7,918 nucleotides of DNA, taken from positions 1-7,918 of the forward strand of contig JAFKFF010000053.1 of NCBI GenBank assembly GCA_017307315.1, in the 5' to 3' direction. A program made the translations under genes and the position numbers. Shown here piece by piece: positions 1-5,296 of the stretch. The notes under the pieces are model-generated. The model saw only the letters and a program-made list of their open reading frames with translations. It was not told the origin of the DNA and did not search any database. Numbering within the stretch: position 1 is the first letter of the stretch; each line of letters opens with the position of its first letter. The DNA comes from Alphaproteobacteria bacterium. Lineage in GTDB: Bacteria > Pseudomonadota > Alphaproteobacteria > Micropepsales > Micropepsaceae.

Positions 1-3
1 CTC

Positions 4-864
4 ATGACCAAAGCGATACAGCATGCCAAGCGCGTGGCCTTTCAGGGCGAGCCGGGCGCCTATGCCAACCTCGCCGCGCGCGAGGCGATTGCCCATGCCG
101 CCGCCATTCCCCATGCCAGCTTCGAAGACGCGATCGAAGCGGTGAGGAGCGGCAGCTGCGATCTCTGCGTCATCCCGGTGGAGAATTCGCTGATGGGGCG
201 GATCGCCGACATCCATCATCTTCTGCCGGATTCAGGCCTGCACATTGTGGGCGAGCATTTCCTGCCCATCCATCACCAGCTGCTGGGCCTGAAGGACGCC
301 ACCCTGGATGGGATCAAGACCCTTTACAGCCAGGCGCCGGCGCTGGCCCAGGCGCGCAACATCGTGCGCGAGCGCAAACTCGTCACTCACAATTGGTACG
401 ACACGGCCGGCTCCGCCAAGCATGTCGCGGAGATGAAGGACCCGACGGCAGCGGCGCTGGCGTCCTCGCTGGCGGGCGAGCTTTACGGCCTCAAGGTCTT
501 GGCGCGCGACGTCGAGGACGAGCATCACAACATGACCCGCTTTCTCATCATGGCGCGCGAGCGCGAGGACGCGCCCAACAACGGCAAGGTGGTCACCACC
601 TTCGTCTTCCGGGTGCGCAACGTGCCCGCCGCGCTCTACAAGGCGATGGGCGGCTTCGCCACCAATGGCGTGAACATGACCAAGCTGGAATCCTATCAAC
701 TGGGCGGCTCGTTCAACGCCACCCAATTCTATGCCGACATCCAGGGCCATCCCGACGATCCGGCGGTGGCCCGCGCGCTGGAGGAGCTGCGTTTCTTCAC
801 GTCGCAGCTGACCATCATGGGGGTTTATCCGGCCCATCCTTTCCGCGAGGACATGCCAGGTTGA
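4..864 (+). CDS. pheA: Prephenate dehydratase with C-terminal ACT domain
   Basis: Converts prephenate to phenylpyruvate in cytosolic phenylalanine synthesis; the ACT domain is the usual site of feedback inhibition by phenylalanine. The 286-residue length fits the stand-alone dehydratase, with no chorismate mutase domain. The catalytic part covers about residues 10-185 and contains the PVENS motif (58-62), the NWYDTAGSA segment (130-138) and the conserved T-R-F triad (178-180), which carries the catalytic threonine. The ACT domain spans about 197-275. Its ligand motif, usually ESRP, reads ESYQ here (229-232), a form I associate with alphaproteobacterial enzymes. The start lies three bases inside the window, so its ribosome-binding site and promoter cannot be seen, and a slightly earlier start is possible. 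The structured repeat A begins three bases after the stop codon. Function is assigned from motif and full-length family resemblance. Confidence 0.95.
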   Translation: MTKAIQHAKRVAFQGEPGAYANLAAREAIAHAAAIPHASFEDAIEAVRSGSCDLCVIPVENSLMGRIADIHHLLPDSGLHIVGEHFLPIHHQLLGLKDATLDGIKTLYSQAPALAQARNIVRERKLVTHNWYDTAGSAKHVAEMKDPTAAALASSLAGELYGLKVLARDVEDEHHNMTRFLIMAREREDAPNNGKVVTTFVFRVRNVPAALYKAMGGFATNGVNMTKLESYQLGGSFNATQFYADIQGHPDDPAVARALEELRFFTSQLTIMGVYPAHPFREDMPG

Positions 865-866
865 AA

Positions 867-961
867 GCGCGGGTCTTTTGCGTCCTGGGTTCGTCGGACG
901 TGCTCACGTACTAACCGCACGCTCCGCGATCCTCCTGCCCAGGCCACAAAATCCCTCGCGC
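867..961. repeat. Intergenic hairpin repeat, copy A (same family as 5200-5295)
   Basis: A roughly 95-base imperfect inverted repeat starts just after the pheA stop. The closing stem is GCGCG (867-871) with CGCGC (957-961). Further in, TTTTG (876-880) pairs with CAAAA (947-951) and CCTGGG (884-889) pairs with CCCAGG (938-943). The same architecture recurs at 5200-5295 with different bases in the inner helix, so the fold appears conserved. The central part is less well paired than in copy B. It may act as a transcription terminator or RNA-stability element for pheA, but no clean U-tract follows it. No coding potential was recognised. Confidence 0.7.
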
Positions 962-1040
962 TTCTACAAATTTATGCGGAACGTTTGTGCCATTGCGCGC
1001 CCTGATTTAAGGTTCAGCAAGCGTCAGGGAGAGCATCGTC

Positions 1041-1202
1041 ATGAGCGCCTTTCCGGCATCCACCGTTCGCATCACCTCCGTCGAGCCTTTGAACGAGACC
1101 AAGGTCCGCATTTCCGTCGAACTGATCGTGGATGTGAACCGGCTCGCCGAAGTGAGCAGCGAAATGCTGCGCGCGACGGTGAAGCGGCCCAGGAAGAAAT
1201 AA
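1041..1202 (+). CDS. Small hypothetical protein, 53 residues
   Basis: This short ORF starts at ATG 1041 after a good purine-rich ribosome-binding site (AGGGAGAG, 1025-1032; 8-base spacing) and ends at TAA 1200-1202. The product begins MSAFPASTVRITSVEP, has an alternating hydrophobic middle (VRISVELIVDV, residues 22-32) that could be a beta strand, and ends in a basic tail (KRPRKK, 48-53). There is no signal peptide, membrane segment or cysteine. I do not recognise the family and assign no function. It lies between repeat A and the convergent GNAT gene, with only seven bases between the two stop codons. That tight fit and the ribosome-binding site are the main reasons to believe it is real. 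Third codon positions look GC-biased, like its neighbours. A poor promoter-like pair (TTGTGC at 985-990 and an AT-rich stretch near 1004-1010) lies upstream. Confidence 0.6.
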   Translation: MSAFPASTVRITSVEPLNETKVRISVELIVDVNRLAEVSSEMLRATVKRPRKK

Positions 1203-1209
1203 GCGCAGC

Positions 1210-1228
1210 CTATCGCGTCCAGCGATAG
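1210..1228. terminator. Short perfect hairpin between convergent genes
   Basis: CTATCGC (1210-1216) and GCGATAG (1222-1228) form a 7-bp stem with a 5-base loop. It overlaps the GNAT stop codon and lies eight bases after the small ORF stop. It could end or stabilise transcripts from either side, but it has no U-tract, so a role as an intrinsic terminator is only a guess. Confidence 0.3.
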
Positions 1229-1650
1229 CGGCGCATCCGCAGGTTGGACGGCGGCACGGTCTCCTCGCCTTCGAAGCGAAAGCCTTCGCGCTCGTACCAT
1301 GCCCAGGCGGGCGCATTTTCCACCACGCAGCGCAGCCAGATCTCGTCCGGGAATTGTTTCCGCGTGAAGTCCAGCAGCTTGCGGCCGATGCCGCGGCCTT
1401 GATGGGCGGGCGCGACCCAGAGTTGATCGAGGTAGAAATTGCGGGGCTGGAGCGCCAGCATGGCGACGATTTCACCGGCTTCCTCGGCGGCATAAAGCTT
1501 CCAGCCCTTGGCAATCTCTTCGGGAATGCGTGTCCGCAACATATCCGGCCCCGGATCGAACAGGGATTTGAGGCCGGTGGAATACCAGCTCTCCAGCCAG
1601 ATTTGCGCCAGCCTGTCATGGTCGCCCGGTCCCGCTGGCCGGATAATCAT
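1210..1650 (-). CDS. GNAT family N-acetyltransferase
   Basis: A 146-residue single-domain GNAT protein, predicted to transfer an acetyl group from acetyl-CoA to an amine; the substrate cannot be read from the sequence. The acetyl-CoA pyrophosphate-binding loop QGRGIG is at residues 84-89, inside the motif A strand and helix LDQLWVAPAHQGRGIGRKLL (74-93). Motif B, NAPAWAWYEREGF (112-124), has the tyrosine (119) that often acts as general acid. The N-terminus MIIRPAGPGDHDRLAQIW is a typical first GNAT strand and helix, which supports the start at 1650 rather than an upstream in-frame start that would give a low-complexity Arg-rich extension. The start codon overlaps the nudC stop as ATGA, so the two genes are probably co-transcribed and translationally coupled. 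It could be a protein (RimI-like) or small-molecule acetyltransferase. Confidence 0.88.
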   Translation of the reverse strand: MIIRPAGPGDHDRLAQIWLESWYSTGLKSLFDPGPDMLRTRIPEEIAKGWKLYAAEEAGEIVAMLALQPRNFYLDQLWVAPAHQGRGIGRKLLDFTRKQFPDEIWLRCVVENAPAWAWYEREGFRFEGEETVPPSNLRMRRYRWTR

Positions 1651-2528
1651 GGCTTCGCCGCCCAATCGGCGATCAGCCGTCGCGCGATGGCGATGGCGGT
1701 AGGCATCTTGATCGCGTCTTCGATTTTCCCGGCCAGGCGGTCGCGCGCCTCCTCTTTTGTCATCCAGCGCGCATCCTCGATCTCGCGCGCGTCGATGCAA
1801 AAATCCTTCGCGGCCGCGTCGGCATAACATCCCAGCATCAAGGACGAGGGGAACGGCCAGGGCTGGGAGGCGTGATAGCGCACGGCGCTGATCGCCAGCG
1901 AGACTTCTTCTTTCAATTCGCGCGCCACCGCTTCTTCCATCGTTTCACCCGGCTCGATGAAGCCGGCGAAAGCGGAATAGAGCCCTAGCGGGAAGCGTGC
2001 GTTGCGCCCGACCAGGCATTCCTCGCCGAGCAGCGGCAACATGATCACCACCGGATCGGTCCGGGGGTAATGTTCGGCGCCGCAGGCCGGACAGAGGCGT
2101 CGATAGCCGCCGTCGCGCGTCGCGGTTTCGGCGCCGCACTGGGCGCAGAAGCGATGGCGCCGGTGCCAATCGATCAGCGCCTTGGCCTGGCCGGCGATGG
2201 CGGTGTCGGCATCGGGCAGCAGGAAAGCGGCGGCGCGCATGTCGTGGAATTCGCCCAGGCCCGCCAGTGGCGGCACTTCGCTGTCGGCCATCGCCACCGC
2301 GAAAAGCGGCTGACCCTCGCGAAGGCCCAGAAAGACACACGCCGCATCCGGTTCCGGATGGAGGCGGAATGCTTCCAGAAAGCCCGCCCGCTCGCCCACC
2401 AAAAGCGGCTTGGTCTGCCAGATGGGCAGAAAGCGGGCATCGGGCCGCGCCCGCTGGGCCGAAACCCAGTCCGGGTCGGCCCGTTCCGCGCTGGCCCGGT
2501 CGAGGGGATTGCCGGTGAAGGAAAGCAT
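1647..2528 (-). CDS. nudC: NAD(+) diphosphatase / NAD-cap hydrolase of the NudC family
   Basis: A cytosolic Nudix hydrolase of 293 residues. The family cleaves NADH or NAD to NMN(H) and AMP and can remove NAD caps from RNA. In order: an N-terminal domain (about 1-120), a four-cysteine zinc ribbon (C128, C131, C146, C149), and the Nudix domain with its box at 189-211 (G189, E195, R203, E204, E207, E208). The family-specific SQPWPFP signature at 221-227 separates NudC from other Nudix enzymes. One oddity: the last conserved glycine of the Nudix box (RExxEExG) is Ser210 here; the metal-binding glutamates are all kept, so activity is likely. The gene is first in a two-gene minus-strand unit, overlapping the GNAT gene by ATGA. 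No convincing Shine-Dalgarno precedes the ATG at 2528, but a promoter-like pair lies directly upstream. Confidence 0.94.
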   Translation of the reverse strand: MLSFTGNPLDRASAERADPDWVSAQRARPDARFLPIWQTKPLLVGERAGFLEAFRLHPEPDAACVFLGLREGQPLFAVAMADSEVPPLAGLGEFHDMRAAAFLLPDADTAIAGQAKALIDWHRRHRFCAQCGAETATRDGGYRRLCPACGAEHYPRTDPVVIMLPLLGEECLVGRNARFPLGLYSAFAGFIEPGETMEEAVARELKEEVSLAISAVRYHASQPWPFPSSLMLGCYADAAAKDFCIDAREIEDARWMTKEEARDRLAGKIEDAIKMPTAIAIARRLIADWAAKP

Positions 2529-2533
2529 GGCTG

Positions 2534-2562
2534 CTTTTAGGTGGCCCTTCCCGGACTCGCAA
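2534..2562 (-). promoter_or_regulatory. Candidate nudC promoter
   Basis: On the minus strand, TTGCGA (2557-2562) and TAAAAG (2534-2539) are separated by 17 bases; each matches the housekeeping consensus at four of six positions. Transcription would then start at about the nudC ATG, giving little or no leader, which would fit the missing Shine-Dalgarno. This is inference from spacing only. Confidence 0.3.
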
Positions 2563-2579
2563 TTCCGACACGTTCCGAC

Positions 2580-2585
2580 TATATC
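2580..2585 (+). promoter_or_regulatory. Candidate -10 box of ffs
   Basis: TATATC lies seven bases before the predicted 5' end of the SRP RNA (2592-2593), the distance expected of a -10 element. No good -35 sequence is seen at 16-18 bases upstream. Confidence 0.35.
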
Positions 2586-2592
2586 CCGCCTC

Positions 2593-2682
2593 GGAAGTCC
2601 GTTTGGACGAGCCGCTCGCTAACCCGGTCAGGTCGGGAACGAAGCAGCCGTACCGAATCCGGCTTGGGTCAGACGGGCTTCC
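2593..2682 (+). ncRNA. ffs: Signal recognition particle RNA, bacterial small type (4.5S)
   Basis: This RNA pairs with Ffh to form the particle that targets nascent membrane proteins. The conserved apical domain is unmistakable: GGTCAGGTC (2626-2634), a GGAA tetraloop (2636-2639) and AGCAGCC (2643-2649), forming the asymmetric internal loops that Ffh binds. The ends close in a 13-bp helix, 2593-2605 with 2670-2682, with only two G-U pairs. An inner helix pairs GAGCC (2609-2613) with GGCTT (2660-2664). The 90-base length fits the alphaproteobacterial small form; the true ends may lie a few bases further out. ffs upstream of dnaX is a common bacterial arrangement. No U-tract terminator follows directly; instead a second SRP-like sequence begins eight bases later. 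Confidence 0.92.
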
Positions 2683-2689
2683 ACCGTAT

Positions 2690-2832
2690 CCGGTCAGGTC
2701 GGGAAGGGTGAGCGGCGACCCGAAGGGGCGAAATGATCCGGGGGATCATTTCGAGCCGCGAACGCCGCGAGCACAGGCGAGCGGCAGGAGCAGCCGTAAC
2801 GAATTGGTTTCGGGTCGTGCCGGGCTCTCACC
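2690..2832 (+). pseudogene. Second SRP RNA-like sequence, 5'-truncated and interrupted by repeat C1
   Basis: CCGGTCAGGTCGGGAA at 2690-2705 is an exact copy of the ffs apical strand at 2624-2639. About 82 bases later, GAGCAGCCGTAACGAAT (2788-2804) and the bases up to CTCTCACC (2832) align along their whole length with the 3' half of the intact ffs (2641-2685), sharing AGCAGCCGTA, CGAAT, GGGTC and the CGGGCTyyCACC-like end. The two parts would be contiguous without repeat C1. The 5' arm that should pair with GTGCCGGGCTCTCACC is not found upstream, so the copy lacks roughly its first half stem. It is best read as a broken duplicate of ffs; a structured RNA with another role is possible but unsupported. 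Confidence 0.6.
2707..2788. repeat. Palindromic intergenic repeat, copy C1
   Basis: This element contains a perfect 11-bp hairpin, CGAAATGATCC (2729-2739) with GGATCATTTCG (2743-2753), closed by a GGG loop. A smaller hairpin (CCC-GAA-GGG, around 2718-2726) precedes it. A 31-base tail at 2758-2788 is identical at 30 of 31 positions to 7039-7069. The second copy (about 6985-7069) has the same two-hairpin-plus-tail layout, but its hairpin arms differ in sequence. The left boundary is approximate. The element sits inside the second SRP RNA-like sequence. Confidence 0.75.
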
Positions 2833-2878
2833 TTTCCACAAAAATCCTTCGATTTGCCCACCTGCCCCCGGTGCTGCT

Positions 2879-2887
2879 TGCTATACT
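2879..2887 (+). promoter_or_regulatory. Extended -10 promoter for dnaX, probably leaderless
   Basis: TGCTATACT matches the extended -10 pattern TGnTATAAT at all but one position. Six bases (CCGCCC) separate it from the dnaX ATG at 2894, so a start site seven bases after the -10 box would fall on the A of the start codon. No Shine-Dalgarno is present. A good -35 is not seen at normal spacing (TTGCCC at 2854-2859 is too far away), as expected for an extended -10 promoter. Confidence 0.5.
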
Positions 2888-2893
2888 CCGCCC

Positions 2894-4609
2894 ATGTCCG
2901 AAACCCCGTCTCTCGACCTTGGGCAGCGTCCTGAGGAAGCCTATCGCGTCCTGGCGCGCAAATACCGGCCCTCCGACTTCACTGGCCTGATCGGGCAGGA
3001 GGCGCTGGTGCGCACCCTGTCCAATGCCTTCGCCACGGGGCGGATCGCGCATGCCTTCATGCTGACCGGGGTGCGCGGCGTCGGCAAAACCACCACGGCG
3101 CGCATCATCGCCCGGGCCCTCAACTGCATCGGTCCCGATGGCAAGCGCACCGATCCGACCATTCATCCCTGTGGCGTCTGCGATCCCTGCGTCACTATCG
3201 CCGAATCGCGCAATGTCGATGTGCAGGAGATGGACGCGGCCTCCAACAATGGCGTGGACGAAGTGCGCCAGATCATCGATGCGGTGCGCTATGCCCCGGC
3301 GTCGTCGCGCTACAAGGTCTATATCCTGGACGAAGTGCATATGCTGTCCAAGCCGGCCTTCAACGCCATCCTGAAGACGCTGGAAGAGCCGCCGCCGCAT
3401 GTGAAGTTCATCTTCGCCACCACCGAAATCCGGAAAGTGCCGGTGACGGTGTTGTCGCGCTGCCAGCGTTTCGACCTGCGCCGAATCGAGTCCGGCGAAC
3501 TCGCCGCCTATCTCGGCCAGATCGCGGGCAAGGAAAATGTGGAGATCGAGGACGGCGCGCTGGCCTTGATCGCGCGCGCCGCCGAAGGGTCCGCGCGCGA
3601 CGCGCTCTCCCTGCTCGACCAGGCCATCGCGCACAATGAAGCGGGCGCGATCACGGCGGAAGCGATGCGCGCCATGCTGGGCCTGGCCGATCGCGGCCGG
3701 GTGCTGGATCTGTTCGAAAAGCTGATGGGCGGCGATGTGCCGGGAGCCTTGGCCGATCTTTCCGCGCTCTACGATTCCGGCGCCGATCCCCTGGCGGTGA
3801 TGCAGGATCTCTTGGAGATCACCCATTTTCTCACGCGGCTGAAGGTGGCGCCGCAGGCGCAGGGCTTTTTCGACGGCGCCTCCGGCGAGGCCAAGCGGGC
3901 CGCGGCCCTGGCCGCCAAGCTCACCGTGCCGTCCTTGACGCGCGCCTGGCAGATGCTGCTCAAGGGCTTGTTCGAGGTCCGCGACGCCACCCGTCCGATC
4001 TCGGCCTGCGAGATGGCGCTGATCCGTCTTTCCTATGCCGCCGATCTGCCGCCCACCGACAAGCTGGTGAAGGACGTGCTGGACGGCAATGCGCCGGCAC
4101 CACGCGCGCCGTCGCCCGGCGGCTCGGCCCCCGGGCGCGGTCCCGTCGCCTCGGCTTCGGCGGCGCCGAAAATGGTGCCTGCGCCATCGGCGGACAGCGC
4201 GCCGGTGATGAAGGGGCTGGAGGATATCGCCGTCCTCGCGCTCAAGAACGGCGCGCCGGTGCTGAAAGTGCATATCGAAAACGACATGCATCTGGTGCGG
4301 CTGGAAGCAGGAAGGCTGGAGTTCCGGCCCAGCGCGCGCGCGCCGCGTTCGCTGGCGGGCGATCTGCAGCAACGCCTGCGCGACTGGACCGGCGCGCGCT
4401 GGACGGTGTCGATCTCCAACGAACCCGGCCAGCCGACCCTGGCCGAACAGAAGCGCAGCGCCAAGGCGGCGCGCATCGAAAGCGTGATGCAGGCCCCGGT
4501 GGTGCGCGCTGTGCTCGATAGATTCCCCGGCGCGGAGATCGTGGCGGTGCGGGACGTGATCCAGGAAGAGGCCACGCCTTCGGCACCGGAAGCGGACCTG
4601 GCGGATTGA
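2894..4609 (+). CDS. dnaX: DNA polymerase III subunit tau/gamma
   Basis: A 571-residue AAA+ clamp-loader subunit that opens and loads the beta clamp and, in its long form, tethers the polymerase core. Visible landmarks: conserved N-terminus with [11 protein letters not shown] (25-35), Walker A GVRGVGKT (59-66), zinc-binding cysteines C78, C93, C96 and C99, Walker B LDEVHM (145-150), the SRC arginine-finger motif (188-190) and sensor 2 GSARDAL (232-238). A Pro/Ala/Ser-rich linker (about 399-437) leads to the C-terminal tau domain (about 440-557). I chose ATG 2894 because MSETPSLDL followed by the conserved domain starts there; an in-frame start at 2603 would run through the SRP RNA gene. No Shine-Dalgarno precedes it, and an extended -10 box is placed for a leaderless message. 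I see no slippery heptamer that would make a separate gamma form. The stop overlaps the recR start as TGATG. Confidence 0.96.
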   Translation: MSETPSLDLGQRPEEAYRVLARKYRPSDFTGLIGQEALVRTLSNAFATGRIAHAFMLTGVRGVGKTTTARIIARALNCIGPDGKRTDPTIHPCGVCDPCVTIAESRNVDVQEMDAASNNGVDEVRQIIDAVRYAPASSRYKVYILDEVHMLSKPAFNAILKTLEEPPPHVKFIFATTEIRKVPVTVLSRCQRFDLRRIESGELAAYLGQIAGKENVEIEDGALALIARAAEGSARDALSLLDQAIAHNEAGAITAEAMRAMLGLADRGRVLDLFEKLMGGDVPGALADLSALYDSGADPLAVMQDLLEITHFLTRLKVAPQAQGFFDGASGEAKRAAALAAKLTVPSLTRAWQMLLKGLFEVRDATRPISACEMALIRLSYAADLPPTDKLVKDVLDGNAPAPRAPSPGGSAPGRGPVASASAAPKMVPAPSADSAPVMKGLEDIAVLALKNGAPVLKVHIENDMHLVRLEAGRLEFRPSARAPRSLAGDLQQRLRDWTGARWTVSISNEPGQPTLAEQKRSAKAARIESVMQAPVVRAVLDRFPGAEIVAVRDVIQEEATPSAPEADLAD

Positions 4610-5199
4610 TGGCATCGGGTTCCGAAATCGAGCGCCTGATTCAGTTGCTGGCGAAGCTGCCGGGGCTCGGCCCCCGTTCGGCGCGCCGCGCCGCGCTGGT
4701 CTTGTTGAAGAAGCGCGACCTGCTGCTGGAGCCGCTGGCCGCGGCGATGGCGGACGCGGCGGCGGCGACGCGCGCCTGCGAGATCTGCGGCAATCTCGAT
4801 ACCACCAGCCCCTGCGCGATCTGCCGCGACGCGCGCCGCGATCCGCATCTGCTCTGCGTGGTGGAAGACGTGGCCGATCTCTGGGCATTGGAGAGGGCGG
4901 GCGTGTTCCGCGGCCGCTATCATGTCCTGGGCGGGGCCCTGTCGGCGCTGGACGGCGTGACGCCGGAACGGCTCAACATCGCGTCTCTGCTGGAGCGGGC
5001 GAAGGACGGTGTCGTCGAGGAAGTGGTGCTGGCGATGAACGCCACCGTCGAAGGCCAGACCACGGCGCATTACCTGATGGATCTGCTGGGCGATCTGAAA
5101 GTGACCCGGCTGGCGCATGGCGTGCCGGTGGGCGGCGAGCTGGATTATCTCGACGAAGGCACCCTCTCCGCCGCCTTCAAGGCCCGCCGCGCGCTTTAG
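4609..5199 (+). CDS. recR: Recombination mediator protein RecR
   Basis: A 196-residue protein of the RecFOR pathway, which helps load RecA at single-stranded gaps. It has the normal family length and domain order: helix-hairpin-helix with [15 protein letters not shown] (16-30), a four-cysteine zinc motif (C57, C60, C69, C72), and a Toprim domain with the acidic residue in [12 protein letters not shown] (84-95) and the segment [13 protein letters not shown] (144-156). The conserved [16 protein letters not shown] follows at 171-186. The ATG at 4609 shares its A with the dnaX TGA stop, so translation is probably coupled to dnaX; a TTG one codon earlier is a less likely start. There is no strong Shine-Dalgarno. 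The ybaB/ebfC gene that often sits between dnaX and recR is absent. The stop is followed at once by repeat B. Confidence 0.95.
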   Translation: MASGSEIERLIQLLAKLPGLGPRSARRAALVLLKKRDLLLEPLAAAMADAAAATRACEICGNLDTTSPCAICRDARRDPHLLCVVEDVADLWALERAGVFRGRYHVLGGALSALDGVTPERLNIASLLERAKDGVVEEVVLAMNATVEGQTTAHYLMDLLGDLKVTRLAHGVPVGGELDYLDEGTLSAAFKARRAL

Positions 5200-5295
5200 G
5201 CGCGGTCCTTTTGCGTCGTGAGTTCGTCGCGCGTGCTCACGGGCTACCGCCCGCTCCGCGCGACGCTCCTGCTCACGCCGCAAAAATCCTCGCGC
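5200..5295. repeat. Intergenic hairpin repeat, copy B (same family as 867-961)
   Basis: This 96-base inverted repeat fills the whole gap between the convergent recR and rmuC genes. Stems from outside in are GCGCG (5200-5204) with CGCGC (5291-5295), TTTTG (5209-5213) with CAAAA (5281-5285), CGTGAG (5217-5222) with CTCACG (5272-5277), CGTCGCGCG (5225-5233) with CGCGCGACG (5257-5265), and GGGC (5241-5244) with GCCC (5249-5252). Its position between two gene ends suggests a two-way terminator or a barrier to convergent transcription. Ten identical bases, CGCGCTTTAG, occur at 5190-5199 and 5291-5300 around it. Confidence 0.75.
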
Positions 5296-5296
5296 T

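Noticed and set aside
1354..1827. 157-codon plus-strand open frame over the GNAT and nudC genes
   Set aside because: Antisense to two recognised genes, no domain seen and no ribosome-binding site.
1651..1830. Longer start for the GNAT gene giving 60 extra residues
   Set aside because: The extension is Arg-rich and lies inside nudC in another frame; the canonical GNAT N-terminus and the ATGA overlap support the start at 1650.
2603..2893. In-frame N-terminal extension of dnaX of 97 residues
   Set aside because: It would be translated through the SRP RNA gene and repeat C1, is low-complexity Arg/Gly/Pro-rich, and the conserved DnaX N-terminus begins just after 2894.
4150..4185. Programmed frameshift site in dnaX for a gamma subunit
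   Set aside because: The only A-run near the linker (GAAAAT) is not a slippery heptamer and no clear stimulatory hairpin or Shine-Dalgarno arrangement was seen.
2828..4888. 686-codon open frame on the minus strand across dnaX and recR
   Set aside because: Arg/His/Gly-rich translation with no recognisable domain, lying wholly antisense to two clear genes; a side effect of high GC third positions.
4033..5283. 416-codon open frame on the minus strand across recR and the dnaX end
   Set aside because: Antisense to confident coding sequence and compositionally typical of a GC-rich shadow frame.
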